DNA of 64,000 nucleotides from Diphasiastrum complanatum. Taxonomy: Eukaryota; Streptophyta; Lycopodiopsida; Lycopodiales; Lycopodiaceae. The stretch covers positions 23,088,801 to 23,152,800 of the forward strand of contig CM055106.1 of NCBI GenBank assembly GCA_029204225.1. Reading direction: 5' to 3'. The notes under the pieces are model-generated. The model ran no database searches. It was not told the origin of the DNA and worked only from the letters and a program-made list of their open reading frames with translations. The position numbers and the translations under genes are program-made. Below are positions 1 through 12,905 of the stretch, piece after piece (the stretch's first letter is position 1; each line of letters starts with the position of its first letter).

Positions 1-3000
1 ACTACGGGATGAGTGCCCGAATGATATGTTGATAGGGGATCAAGTCTCGATTACGACCATATACATAAAGTAGAAATTGTAAATCTACAAGTGACTATAC
101 AATATTGCATTTTGAGCTTACATAAAATAAATCAGATCCAATTTGATTGTTAACAATATTAAGATGAGTTATAATGAAATTTAATATATTTATATCAAAG
201 TTGAATGATAAGTATATGAATTTTGACTACCAAGTACTAATTTTTTTATTAAAAGCATAAACTATAACAAAAAATAAAAAATTATTCCAAATGAAAAACT
301 TTGATTCTATTATTGTGGAAATTATTTTTTCATATGATTGATATGTGCTATTTGATTAAGTTTTTCCTCTATAATCCAATATATGATTAGCTTCACTCTT
401 ATGAGAGAAACTCTTACAAATGTGTTGACAATGACACTCTCATCCACTCCTTTCATGCATTGTTGTTGTCTTCAAATGAGATTTTAAAAAATGGTAAGTA
501 TTGTACAGAATCTTAAAAACTTGAAGATGTACTTTGCCATTATCGTGATGTATAAGATGCCATTCCATGTACACACATGGTTTTAGAAGTATTTCTCTGA
601 GAAGTTTTTCAATTTCTAGACAAGATTAGACCTATAATATTTTATATTAGACTTTTCAGTTCTTTGAGCATGAGCCTCACAATATTAAAAATGTTCTATA
701 GATTGTATGACAATATGGTGTAAACTGAACGTTAAATATCAGAAACAACACTGAATTTCTAATTTTGACAACCATGTGTGAGATTAATTAAAAAAAGACA
801 CATTATTTAAAGGTTGTAGATTTTCCACCCCACGTGTGCATGTAACATCATTGAACCCGATATCTAGATTTGCATGTGACCATAGCAATCTAGTAGTGAC
901 TAAGAAAGTCGAAAACTTAGAAAAAAAGATATGTGGATGTATTGGAAATTTAAAAAATCAAATCTAGCATGCAACAGCTCAATAACATTTGACAAATATT
1001 TTGTAATCATCAAAGCACAACTTGCACATGTGGAATTTGTATTTTCTTAGTTTTCATTTAGGAAAAGATTGTCTTAACTAAATAATTTCAAAGAGTTGCT
1101 CCATGTTGATGCAAGAGCAAAAAAAAATTGGAATTCATTATCATTATTTTAAACATACTAAATGCTATATTATTGTTTTCATTTCTATTATGAATTTTCT
1201 TCATCAAAGGCATGGCCACATGATAATTGATGATAACTTTTTACTTTCATAGTTCTTTTGCTAAACAACTAGCACATGTTTGTGGTTAGTACTAAGATCC
1301 TACACAAAATCTACAATTTCGAGTATGTAATACATTAAATTTATATCAAAACATGTAGTGGATAAATTTGATCCATGTGTGAGAAATTTTTTTATCTATG
1401 CAATATAACTTCTGGCTGTAATATGATAACTTGATATTCAACTATCACCACTAGTTTAAATTGTATTTATTTTCAAGTGATCTTTAAGATTAAAAAAAAT
1501 TACATCTGTAAGAAAATAACAATTGAGGATAATGTGCTAGATCTCTATCTTCAAGTGTCATTAAGCTATTTCTATCCATAAAAAATGTAAGTTTTGAAAT
1601 AAGATGTAATGTATATGATACTTGGATTGAGTATCATATATATAAGCCATTATATGAGAGTTGGTTAATCTAATGGCTATCACCCTTATATGACTTTGGT
1701 TCATGTGCAAGCTATTGAACATGCAATGTCATCTCAGATAAGAAGTCATAAGTAAACATATTATATATGTAATTACTACTATCATGATTAGATTCTAATT
1801 TATTCAATTGAGCATCAAAACCAAAAAAAATTAGATAAGATATAAATCATAGATGGAAGAGCCTTCCTAAACAAATTTATATAAGCCTTGACTAGAACTT
1901 TAATCTTTTCAATAAAAAATTCACATGTTACTACATGATGTTCTTTGAAATTATAGATGGTGTAACCTTGTTAAGTTGGAATTTAGTTATTACCAAAAGA
2001 GTGTAATCTTGTTAAGTTGAAATTTAGTTATTACCAAAAGAGTGTTAAAATTAGAAATGACACTTAATATTGTTGTGAGAAGACATTTAAAAGCAACATT
2101 TTTTGAATGGAAACTTGAAGAAACTAAAATTTTAAAGGACATACAGATTCAATAGTTACAAAAACAAGTTATCTCAATCTTTCCTTTTCACATTAAAACT
2201 TTAGCACTATAAAGTATTTTTGATTAACAATTCTGAAGTGATTGGGAGGTTAAGGATATGGTGGCTAGGTAGTAGAGACTAGGATGGCTAAATTTTCAAA
2301 TCCAAAAACATATGCTAATTAATTGAGAAATCGATGGTCTAATGAACTTGCATTTTAGGATCTCAAAAAGATCTACAAGCAAGAGAAGTTGCACACTTCA
2401 AAAACTAGATTGATCAAACTTTGATTTTTGCATGTAACAAAACTAGCTTTTGATCTTGGCAAGATCTCTTAAACACTAAATCAACCATCAAACACATGCC
2501 ATTCAAGAGAGTATGAGTGAAAAAAAAAGACATTTATTAGCTTCAAATCACCTATCGTTATGAATCTCAAAATGTGACTAAACCTCATAATCCATCAAGA
2601 TGAGAGTGATAGGATGAGGTGCACCACTTACACTTTTGCATCCCGATAGAATAGGACATGTGTTGACCCTTCAAGGAGCTCATGGTAAAGAGCAAAAAAA
2701 CCTATGCCAAATCATCCTAAATATATGTACAAATGAGTGGTGGTTGAGAGCTCCAACCTCATGATGACACCTAGCATGGAAATTAACTAGCTACCTTTTA
2801 TTTACTTTCTCATGGTTGATGATGGAAAAGTAGACTAGCTAGATTCAAAACATTTGTGATGCTAGGGTGTGAAATTGTAAAAAGCCATCTATCTTGAGGT
2901 TTGGGGGTCCGCTTTCAAAACCACTCATTGTACGCTTGTAAATAAGCGATCAGGCCAAAATTAGAACTGGATTAGCTCATAAGAGTGTAGGCTAATTACA

Positions 3001-3050
3001 CTTGTTGATGCCAAAGGATTAGTGACATAGCACCTCTTGATCTCATTTTC
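1..3050. other. AT-rich intergenic DNA, no gene recognised
   Basis: No long open frame and no recognisable protein or RNA gene is seen on either strand. The first ~160 bases weakly resemble 43150-43310: both have a 'gtgcccga' block, then 'gagcttaca' and a 'cagatc' block in the same order. They may be remnants of one old repeat family. A short near-exact repeat, 'gtgtaa/ccttgttaagttg' followed by 'aatttagttattaccaaaag', occurs twice at about 1960-2041. Confidence 0.6.
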
Positions 3051-3054
3051 CAAT

Positions 3055-3300
3055 ATGGACCAATCATGAAGTGAGGTGCACCAAAGTGGTCCAATCATTG
3101 TAAGAGGTGGCATGTAGGTGGTCCAACCATAGTAAGAGCTGATGTTTTAGAGGTCCAATCATATTTTAGCATTGTCTACTCTCATGGATCTCGAGCTACT
3201 ATGAGTGAGAGTGAGATTAAGTCCACACTTAGTTTTTTGAGGAGAGATCTTGATGTCGCAAGCTCCAACACTTAGAATTTTTTTGACATTCTCTCTCTAC
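3055..3300 (+). repeat. Degenerate LTR-like segment shared with 11405-11575
   Basis: Both segments carry several 'ggtccaatca' blocks followed by a 'ctcttggatctc.a.ctacta' block and then an 'agtgagag' block, with similar spacing. Order and spacing suggest two decayed copies of one LTR or solo-LTR family. Ends and target duplications could not be defined. The family assignment is inference from partial similarity. Confidence 0.35.
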
Positions 3301-3744
3301 CCAAGGGCTCTATGTAGCATTCTCTATCTACCCGAGAGCAAGCCAATTTTATACTTGGTTTTTTTCATCCAAAGTTGCCTCTCAATATTTCCGATGAATG
3401 GTTTGTGATAGATGCATGTGTAGAGTGCTCTTGCCTTAGATTTTTGAGCTAGTATGTGTGTATCTTGTGAGAGATTTCAACAAGTTTAGTCATAATTTGG
3501 TAAATTGTCAATTGTGGCCAAAACTCATTTTAGACTTAGAGATAAACACATTTGTGTGCGCGTGCGCACAAAAGTGCACATAAAACCCTTGGTCACTTGA
3601 TGAGACATAACATGCCATCAAATGATTGAAATTTCAATCTTTTAATTGTATGTGGAACTAGATTGAATCTTCATTGTGTTATTGGAAAGACTTAAAAAAA
3701 ATTTCTCTCCATTGATGGCAATTTGCCTCCAAAAAACCTTTAAT

Positions 3745-4035
3745 TTTTGGCACTTTTCAGCACTTCACATGGGTAACTTTAGGTGCACGTATATATCTCT
3801 CTATAGGACTCCAAATTAAAAAAAAAAATTATAGACATGTTTCTATGGTCAGAAAGGATCTTTAAAAGTAGACAATCAAAGAAAGGGTTGTAAAAAGCAC
3901 CTCCAAAAGAGCTGAAACTTTCTAGAACCTTTCAATAATTTTCACTACTTTTCAGCACTTGACATGGGTAACTTTAGATGCACATATCTATCTCTACATA
4001 ACTCCAAATTGAAAAAAGTTTGAGAGACATATTTC
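3745..4035 (+). repeat. Imperfect ~200-bp-spaced direct duplication
   Basis: A ~90-base segment beginning 'cttttcagcactt' and continuing 'gacatgggtaacttta', 'tctct', 'actccaaatt' and 'tttctatggtca' occurs at ~3750-3850 and again at ~3947-4042. Differences are scattered substitutions and a longer A-run in the first copy. It looks like an old tandem duplication within intergenic or LTR DNA. No coding function is visible. Confidence 0.6.
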
Positions 4036-4049
4036 TATGGTCATATGAT

Positions 4050-4753
4050 TTATACCATGTCGTGAACGGGTTTCATTATCACGAACAGATTTGTTTCTTT
4101 TCAATTTTCTTATGCGAAAGCTTGCAGGATCCTAGACATGCGACTACAGATCACAGAACATAAATCATTCTAGCAATCAAGACAGCGGAAAACAAGGAGA
4201 TGGACAAGAGAGAGCAATTGTATTATCAGTTTGATTTTTAGAGCGAGATGATCAGTGTCTCGTTCGTTGGCGGCTTGACACTCTACTCTTTCACTGTGTT
4301 TTACTCATTGGCAGACTTTCATGCATAGTTGTTTCGTTTTTCTCTATGTGCTGTTGATCTAGAATTTTTTGTTTATATATCCACTGCATGGAGTTTACAA
4401 GATATTTAAACAGAGGATTACAAGAGTAGTTAACGCTAATCAACTAGTTAGTTACTCTCTATTATTGCTAATTGTTTTAGCTGAGAGTGAAGTTCAAAGC
4501 TCCACGTCCGTTGAGCTGCCCACTGGTAGCGCTAAAGATTTTCTTTCATTTTTTTTTCGTTTCATGTCGTGCCGTGTCTTTTAGTCCTGGAGGCATGTTT
4601 GACTTTCACGAATCATTTGACCTTCGAGTTTTGCTTCGCTTTGTGTCTTAGGGTTTTTGAGGTATGTTGACTTTCGCGAATTGTTCGCCATTCAACCTTT
4701 GCTTCGTGTCACAACAAAGTTGCAGGAGTTTACAATTTTTGACACTCCCTCTT
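4050..4753 (-). mobile_element. Copia 3' LTR (outer end undefined) with polypurine tract
   Basis: Read on the minus strand, the RNase H relic is followed by a purine run 'aagagggag' (4753-4745) and then 'tgtcaaaa' starting at 4744. This is the standard PPT/LTR junction (LTR beginning TG). The other LTR end was not located, so the left boundary is approximate. Short 'gactttcgcgaa'-like repeats occur inside (4600-4690). The orientation matches the adjacent minus-strand pol relic. Confidence 0.55.
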
Positions 4754-4898
4754 GAACCTTGCAGCTTTGCACGTTTAATCTCATTGTCTTTCTTTGCTTT
4801 GTGAAGAGTGGCTTGTCGAGCGGATTCGTGAGTAGATCTGCAATCATGTCTTCAGACTTTATGTACTGGACCTAGAGCTCTCCTTTCGAGATCAAATC

Positions 4899-6516
4899 TC
4901 AAATGTGATGGTACTTCAGAGGTATGTGTTTTTTCTTTAAATGGAAGACATGATCCTGGGACAGGTAAATGGCACTTTTAGAGTCCATCATCATCATGCA
5001 TGGTCCTCCTTGTGGTATCCCAATTGCCTCCAGCATCATCTGCAACCAAACTACTTCATTCGCCACCTTTGAAGCTGCGACGTATCCAGCTTCGCATGAG
5101 GATTGAGATACCAAGGTTTTCTTTTTTTATATCGAACTGATTGTTGCTCCACACGCTATTGAACATCCTCCAGTTACGGACTTGTTGGCATCTTTGTTGC
5201 TTGCCCAGCTTGCATCATTGTAGTGGTGCAGCTCGAATCATTTTCTTTCATTGTCAGCTCTGTAGGTTAATTCCATATTTTGGGTACCCTTCAGATATTG
5301 TAGGATTCGTTTTGCCATTTGCCAATGTGCCATGCCAAGATTGGAAGGGAATTGGCTTAAGGCATCAACAGAGAAAGCTATATCGGGTCTGGTACAAATT
5401 GTAAGGTACATCAGACTACTGATTAGGTTTTGGTAGGGTATACCTGTCATTTTATGTTTTTCTTCCTCTATTTTTGGCAATCCTGCTTCGTTAGCTTGGC
5501 TCCAGCTAGCATTGGTGTGGCTTTTTCTTTGCAGTCCATCATGTATATTGCTTCAGCACTTTTCTCGCTCAAGTGCATTTCGTCTTTTATTTAATCTCTT
5601 CTGATCTCCATCCCGAGGCATTTTGTTGTTTATCCTAGATCTGTGATTTCATAATTTTCAGAAATCTGATTAGCATAATATTTGTGTCCTTGATTAGCAT
5701 GAAGGAGCTTCCTATCATAAGAGAATCATCCACAAAAATAGTCAGTATCACAAAATCTTTTCCTAATCTTTTTATGTAGACATTACAATCTGGTTGTGTA
5801 GGATTGAAGCCTAGAGACTTCAGAAGACTGTCGAGCTTCTTGTACCAAGCTCGTGATGCCTGCTTTAGACCATAAATGCATCTCTGCAACCGACAGACAT
5901 ATTGTCGATCGTCGGGGTCTTCAAATCCTTTAGGCTGCTTCATGAAGATCTCCTCCTCTAGATCTCCATGATCTCCATGGAGAAAGGCTGTTTTTATATC
6001 AATTTGGTGAATTTCCAAATTGTGTTGTGTAGCATATGCAAGGAGCAGTCGTATGCTTGTCATCTTGACCATCGACGAATATGTGTCAAATTAATCAACA
6101 CCATACCTTTGTGTGTAGCCCTTTGCGACAAGCCTTGCTTTGTAATGACCAATAGTGCCATCTAATTTTATTTTCTTTTTGTAAACCCACTTGCAGACGA
6201 TGATCTTTTTGTTTTCTGGCAGTGGCTCTAGTGTCCATGCCTCGTTTTGCCTTATCGACTCAATCTCCTCTGACATTGCTTGCTTCCAGAATTCTTCCTC
6301 TGGACTCTGGACAACTTCTTGATATGTTGTTGGCTCTTCAATGAAGCTACAATACTTGAATTGCGTGTCTTCGCTCCACTGAAGATTGTCAGCGTATCGA
6401 TCTGGAGGTCTTCTTTGTCTTGTTGACCTTCTGGGTTTGTTTCGTCGTTGCTCGAACGTTTCTTGTTCGTGGGAGGGTCTCAGATTAGCAAAGTGAGCCA
6501 TGGTATCCCATGACAT
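4899..6516 (-). pseudogene. Copia (Ty1-type) pol relic: RT and RNase H, minus strand
   Basis: Reading from 6516 downward there is an arginine-rich pol linker (RRSTRQRRPPDRY), then the RT N-terminus (EEFWKQAMSEEI, KWVYKKK, YKARLVAKGYTQ), RT core (QIDIKTAFLHGD, YGLKQASRAWYKKL, FVDDSLMIG), the connection segment (LISSLMYLTICTRPDIAFSV) and Copia RNase H (SQSSCEAGYVAASKVANEVVWL, DSKSAIYL). A stop at 6091-6093 replaces the usual YDETFSPV stretch but the frame continues past it. Further breaks lie near 5635 and 5480. Gag, protease and integrase are absent, so the copy is 5'-truncated at ~6516. The element would copy itself through an RNA intermediate when intact; this one is dead. Confidence 0.9.
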
Positions 6517-6894
6517 TCAAAAGAGTGAAGTTCATGCTATTAGTACTTCCCATAAGTAGGTAGTCTTGAACATCTTGATATTTAAGCTCGGGACTTCCTC
6601 TCACTCTACAGTACACTGTCTCAATCCATATTGATATCAGTGATATGGCTAACTGCAATCTTGTAGGATACTTTGGAAATTTGGCTTCTGTAATTATGTG
6701 CATCATTACATGGCTAGCCTCTTCAATGCTTTCAAACTCACAAAAATTGGGATTGCTAGTGCATCTAATTTTGTGCGTAAGTACAAGTTCATAGGTTTGA
6801 TGGCTAAAAACTCATAAGTTGGGGCGTTATAAATACAAGATGTCCTTTAGCACAATATCCTTTTTATAAATTAATGATATGAGTCATACTAGCC
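6517..6894. other. Flank of the Copia relic, nothing recognised
   Basis: The short minus-strand frame here (6485-6706) has no resemblance to Copia integrase and lies beyond the point where pol similarity stops. No gene or repeat was recognised. Confidence 0.5.
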
Positions 6895-8540
6895 TAGGAT
6901 ATTTCTCGAGAAAACCAGCAAAGTATTGGGATAGAACTTACGTTTTTTCTCAAAACCGACATCATGAAATGTTTGACGATTTTTTATACTAGCATATAAA
7001 CCTTTTCATCAGTAAAAAGTCTTCAAAAAATTGAGCTGTTTTATAAAATGCACCTTTCTTTAGAATAACTCAAAAGAGGTTTCCTTAGCACTAGCCTAGG
7101 ATCCTCAGGGCTCAGGCCTTTGGCTCCCACATTGCATATTCACTAGTGACTCTAATTTTAAGTCACAGCCCAACGCTGAACTATTGCTCAATGCTCAAAT
7201 CTAGATTCTAGATGCTCTCTCTCAGTCTCAACCATTGGCTGTTGACGCTCTCATGCTGGAGGCAGCTGGACGTTTGACAATATCAACCCTTTGGCTGACA
7301 CTGCTACAGGCTATTTATTACTCATCTTTGTCATGCCACTACTTCATGGCTAGATTACGGGCTTCTTCACTTCCTTGTAACTTGTAAGGCTGATCGCCAT
7401 CTATATAGTATATTATTATGACTGCATTTTTGCCACCAAGGCTGTAGCATGACTACTTGCACGGCTCTTCACAGATCGTTTATCCTCAGGCCATTATGTG
7501 GCTTCGCCACCCAATTCTTTCCACAATAAATTGGCGTGCTGCTTTTAAAGACAGTCACAATATTATAGTGATAGCAGCAGGTCTATGGCCCTTGGGCCTT
7601 TAGCGTATTATGGAATGAGCCGGGCAGAGTCCATTCTGCCCGGTAAGGGTTTCCAGAATTTTTTTAGGCGAGGCCCGGAGGGGCCGAGCCTAATAAATTT
7701 TGGAAAGCCGAACCGGGCAAAATGGCCTCTGACCGGCCCCTTCCATTGCGTAATGGATTTTTGGACCCTTTTTAAACCAATCCTTAGCTGCCACGTGGCA
7801 GGTGCAAGCAGAATCAGCACTAAAAAAATTTGAGACCAATCCAATGCTACCATGTGGCAGATGGCAGGCATAATCTGCACTAATTTTTTTTTAAAAAAAA
7901 CAGGTGACTATTCTGCTTTTTAATTTGTTCAGAAATGGGCAGAATAGTCACCAAAAATCCATCACGTGAGCGGCAGGACGTATGCACATGCTACGACTTT
8001 GTTGCTACAAGAAAAAATTATAGTCTGAGTGTGGTCTTGATTTTACATACTCGTAACAATTTTTTTAGGGTATTTTATTGATATGGCATACCACATGGCT
8101 CATTTGTAGCTATCAATTGCATATACGTACAAGGATTCATGGCTACAGACAGTTAGTAAAATTCGTTGATGCCCTCCAGCAGCCATTGCGGCTACACTAA
8201 TAGTCAAGACTCCCTTTAAAATATTATGAACCTTTTAGGCGGCTCGGAGGGGCGAGACTAAATTTATTAGAAAGCATTATCAAGCAAAATGTACTTTGCC
8301 CGGCACCTTTCATTGCGTAATGGATATCTTTGAACTTTTTCACGTGTATTTTGTAAAACGTAATGAGCACTCTGACCCTGACTGACCACTCTAAAGATGC
8401 CATGTGGCAGCCGTAATGTGGAAGCCTGACGCGATGGTTGAAAAACATAGCACATGCATTCGAAAAAATAGACATGAATATTCTGCTTTTTAAGATGCTC
8501 AAAAATTGGGTAGAATAAGCAGAAGGTATCTATTTCGGGT
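6895..8540 (+). repeat. Cluster of foldback repeat-family copies
   Basis: Three blocks match the repeat in the auxin-receptor intron at 50540-51350. Block 6895-7110 shares 'aaaagtcttcaaaaaattgag', 'ttataaaatgca' and 'ataactcaaaagaggtttcc' with 50550-50745. Block 7605-7960 starts with 'tattatggaa' and 'gccgggca', and has an inverted repeat (7638-7718) with arms beginning 'gcccggt' and ending 'accgggc'. Block 8221-8540 shares 'ttcattgcgtaatgga', 'actgaccactctaaagatgc' and 'gacatgaatattctgc'. No transposase is encoded. The family looks like a non-autonomous foldback or MITE-type repeat; the class is inferred. Confidence 0.7.
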
Positions 8541-10714
8541 GCTTTGGCATGCTGGGATAGTGAGTGTTGATAGTTTTTTAGGTTATCTCAAAAACTTGCA
8601 TTTTTTTAATCTCCCCAATTTTTTAGGGACTACTACTCATAAAAACCTTTATATGCTGATTTTTGAAAAAAGATACTGATTTTATTCTTCTACTTTGCCG
8701 ACTTTCCCGAACATTGAAATTTGCCAAGATTACAAATTATACACAGCCTCTCCGTTAGCTGTTTCTATTGGTGCCTCAATCAAGGTGAATGAATTTGAAT
8801 ATCAGACCTCCACACTTGATTTCACATGGTTTACGGGAATGTCCCCTAGTACATATGAGATATTAATTGTGATTCAAGCTACTTTCCTTTTGGTGCTTGG
8901 CACACGATACATTTGCACCATTGTAGTGGTTTTTGGACTCTTTAGGTTACATAGAATTCACTTATTCCTCCATGGTATGAATTTCAATTAGTGTCAAAAA
9001 TGTACTTAAAAAGCTTGGAAAAATTCACTCAGTCCTCCTTTGCTGTAGTTTTGCTAATTCATGTAGTGTACTTCAATAGCTTCTTCAATTAGCTAATGTA
9101 GTATATGAATATTTAATCTTGACCTCTCTATATTGTAAGATGTAGCTATGTAAGCTCAAGAACTTTGATGAGCACAAATCTCAATCTTTATGTAAGCATG
9201 AATGCAATTCAGCTTGTTGATGTCGACATGTTTCAATATTGGTCTCCTGATAGTGACTTCTTGTTTATATAATATAGTTGAGTAGGCACAAGTACTTTTG
9301 ATAAATTGTACGAATCATTTAGTGGATTGAGGATTCATTCCATTCAGTATGATATCAAATACATTGCACAAATTCTATCATTTACCTAACAATGTAAGCT
9401 ATGCACCTACTTGCTATTGATTTGAATTGGTAACTGAACCGCATTGTACATATAGTATGGAAGCAAGAAAAAATCATGGACATTCTTCGTCATGGGTCAT
9501 GCCAATGTATAAATGGTACACATTAAAAAAAAACTTCGAAGATTATATCCATGGGTATACATGACTCATTAATTGGTTTCCAACTATAATATCTCATAGA
9601 GCTACTCATATTTGTTTTCAAATGAATTATTTTAATTATCAATCTCTAGATCTTGTTCTATATTTAATGACAATTGGCAATGCCATTTTGAAGAAACAAA
9701 GGCAATAATATCTTTGCTATTTTTAGTCATTTAACAAAACAATCTCTAAAAAAAAGATTTTTTCATGGCAAGAACAATTCAAAACAAGGCCTTTTAAGGC
9801 AGATCATTTGTTACGCACGAGAGACATGGCCAACAGTTTGAACACCATTTATTATGACTTTAGGGAGAAATTTCTAGAGGAGAGTGATTTTGACAAACTC
9901 TATTTTTTGCTGTAAAAACTTCGACTTTCGATTCTTAGAGGTACTTGATATCCATAAACACAAGTTGGAAGATTTCCTTAGATTTTATTCATATGAATTT
10001 TGGGATCAAGATATTGAGCAAGGAATTATGGACACTTTCTATTATCACAAGTTGCTTAAAGACAACCAATGAGTTCAACTCATCTATGCCATCAAGAGAT
10101 TTGCTAGAGATTGGAGTAGGCTTTAAGATTTATTATTGTAAACGATTGTGGCATCAAGGATGTTTTACTAGATCTGGCATAAAGTTCTAAATATTATGTA
10201 GATGCCAACTCAAGGCAATGCATTATTGTCAAAGATATGCAAATGGGAACTTAGGCCACCATTGCAAATGTTAACCTAAGCCAATGTGGTATTGTTTGCA
10301 TTATGGGAGTTTGTGCAGATGGTAATGTAAATTGCCAAATCAGGCCAATATGTGAGGCCAACTTAGGAAGATAATATTGTGTAAAATTCAGCCTCAACTT
10401 ACCACTTTGGAGTGTTACAAAAGTTTATTACATTTTGTGAAAATTGTTAAAATCTAGTTAGTTTATTATGTGCCACATGGCATCCATTGTGGTTAACCAC
10501 ATCTCTCACCTTTTTATATGCTAGGTGACAATTAAAAGGTGATTGGAATCTTTTTACATTTAGTATTTGTGGTGGCCAAGTTGAGCCCCAAACATGAGGT
10601 CCTATATTGTAGCCCAAATTTGATCGTGAACATACTTGCTTTGACTTAGCTTGATGTCATTGCCATTCTGCCATACTTCGACTCCCAAGCAATAATGCAT
10701 AAGATCTAAATCTG
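8541..10714. other. Intergenic DNA, no gene recognised
   Basis: AT-rich sequence. The longest open frame (8695-8991, 98 codons) is leucine/isoleucine-rich, matches no family I recognise and has no flanking gene structure. The overlapping frames near 9884-10190 also look like chance. 10200-10400 has several loose 'gccaa(t)' repeats without clear structure. Confidence 0.5.
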
Positions 10715-11335
10715 TCATCTCAAATTGCTCATCTCGGCTTTGATGGAGTGAATGAGATTCTCATCATTGCCCGTAATAATTATATCATCAACATAAAGCA
10801 CAACCAAGGCAATGCTATCATTGTTTATAAGAACATAAAGATTTGGATCTGAATTTGTTCTCATAAACTCATGAGAGAGAAAGTAATGATCAATTCGTCC
10901 ATTCCATGCAAGCGGCACTTGCTTGAGACCATGGAGTGCATTGCGATGTTTGCATACCTTTTGTTCCGGCCTCTTCACAATAAAACCTTGTGCTTGGAGG
11001 ATGTATACTTCCTCTTCTAAGTCACCATTCAAAAATGCATATTTCACATCCGTTTGGTGGATCTTCCACCCAAAATGAGACGCTAAGGCAACAATCAAAC
11101 GTAGCGTAGTCCACTTAGCCACTGGAGAAAATGTCTCATTATAGTCGATTCCCTTGCTTTGCTCATAGCCCTTTACCACTAAGTGTGCCTTATGCTTTGC
11201 AATCGTGCCATCTGCATGAAATTTTGTTCTAAATACCCAATGACATTTGTTGTCAATGGGTTTCTTTCCAAGTGGTAGATCAACCAACTCTGACGTATCA
11301 TGTCTGTGGATCGAGGTAGTGTAGGCCTTTGACAC
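10715..11335 (-). pseudogene. Copia reverse transcriptase fragment, minus strand
   Basis: A 206-codon open frame covers most of a Copia RT: KKPIDNKCHWVFRTKFHADG, HLVVKGYEQSKGIDYNETFSP, QTDVKYAFLNGDLEEEVYI (first catalytic Asp in TDV), HGLKQVPLAWNGRID and LYVDDIIITG (the YVDD catalytic pair). It ends abruptly at 10715 without the connection or RNase H domains, and no protease or integrase lies upstream. It is therefore an isolated internal fragment, truncated at both ends. It lies head to head with the plus-strand Copia relic at 11587. Confidence 0.88.
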
Positions 11336-11404
11336 TTGGCTTGATGGTAGAGGCCTAGTGACATCTAATTTTGTGTTGTAATGTTGTCATGTGAAATCAA
11401 AAGA

Positions 11405-11586
11405 GAGAGAAGCATAGAGTTGGTCCAATCACATGAAGGAGCGGACAACTCACATGTAGGAGGGGACCAATCAACTTTTGAGGTGCTATATAAGAGACCC
11501 AATCATTTTACTTGCTTACTACTCCTCTTGGATCTCAAACTACTATTAAAAAGTGAGAGAGCTCATTTGTACCAAGTTTTTTAAAA
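11405..11586 (+). repeat. LTR-like fragment
   Basis: It shares the 'ggtccaatca' and 'ctcttggatctcaaactacta' blocks with 3055-3300 and contains a 'gctatataagagac' TATA-like motif. It abuts the plus-strand Copia RT fragment at 11587. The join lacks gag, protease and integrase, so it is a rearranged junction and not a normal LTR/internal boundary. Confidence 0.4.
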
Positions 11587-12905
11587 TACAAGGCCAGACT
11601 TGTAGAGAAGGGATTTTCTCAGAAGTACAGCATCGACTACACTGAGACCTTCTCTCCAGTGGTGAAACATGCGTCCTTACACCTACTCTTTGCATACACA
11701 GCTACATACGACCTCAGGATTCACATCGTTGAGAAGACAACATTCTTACATGGCGAGCTAGACGAAGAAGTCTACATGGATCAACCTCCAGGTTATACCT
11801 CCAAATCACTTCCCACCTATGCATGTCGAATGCACAGAAGTACCTATGGTCTGAAACAATCAACACGACAATGGTATAAGAAGAAAGACCATGTCCTAAG
11901 ATCCTTGGGATTCGAGCCTCTGATGGCCGATTCCAATGTTTATGTGAGAATCATAAATGGGGAGATAATCATTATTGTTGTGTATGTGGATGACACCCTG
12001 ATACTATGCAAAAGTGAAGGCCTGATTGCAGGAATACACAATGGGATCTCGAAACATTTTGAGATAACAGAACAAGGAGAAGCCAAATGTTATCTAGGTT
12101 TGCAAATCGACCACGACTATGATGAAGGAAAGATATACCTTCATCAGTCAAGGTACATCCAGAAAATCCTAGACGATTTTGGGATGACAAATTGCAAAGG
12201 GACAAAACTCCCAATGCTTGTAGGAACAATCCCAATGAGCAAAGATTGTTCGAAGACAAAATAAGAGCAAGAGATGATGTAGCACATGCCTTACAGGAGG
12301 CTAATCAGATCTTTGATGTATATAGCAGACAACACATACCCTGACATAGCTTATGCTGTATTTAGGATGAGCCAATTCAGCATGAATCCAAACTTAGCAC
12401 ACTAGACGATCGCAAAGCGAATCTTATAGTACCTTCAGCAAACAAAGGATTATGGGCTATGTTCTTATGATGCAGGTTTCCAGATGCACTCCTACAATGA
12501 TGCTAGCTGGGCATCCCTCAAAGACAACTGTAAAAGTGTCTCAGGAGGATGCACCATTGCAACAAGTGCAGCAATTCTCTAGGTAAGCAAGTAGTAGACC
12601 ATTATAGCTCAATCATCCTATGAAGCAGAATATGTTGTAGCCGCGAAGATGTCCAATGAAATCTCATGGCTCAAATAGCTCCTCGGCGGACTGGGTGAAA
12701 CCAATCAAGAGCCACTGATTCTGCGGATGGACAATACTTCTACAATTCACCTGATGAAGGATCTCGTATTTCACTCAAGGACAAAACACATTGCAATCAG
12801 ATATCAATTGATAAGGGACCTAGTCACAAGAGATGAGTTTAGACTAGCTTCATTGGAATGAAGCAAATGGTGGCAGACATCTTCACCAAGGCCTTAGACA
12901 GAGGA
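11587..12905 (+). pseudogene. Copia pol relic: RT, connection and RNase H
   Basis: Translation starts inside RT (YKARLVEKGFSQK, DYTETFSPVVKH) and runs through HGELDEEVYMDQPPGY, YGLKQSTRQWYKK, VYVDDTLILC (catalytic YVDD at ~11980) and KCYLGLQIDHD. After the stop at ~12262 the same kind of sequence continues as RRLIRSLMYIADNTYPDIAYAV, then SYEAEYVVAAKMSNEISWL and MDNTSTIHL of RNase H. Several in-frame stops (near 12262, 12405, 12580, 12680 and 12860) make it non-functional. It is 5'-truncated. The segment 12906-13430 downstream may contain its decayed 3' LTR. Confidence 0.9.

Noticed and set aside
8695-8991. 98-codon hydrophobic frame
   Set aside because: Composition and context look like chance; no family resemblance.
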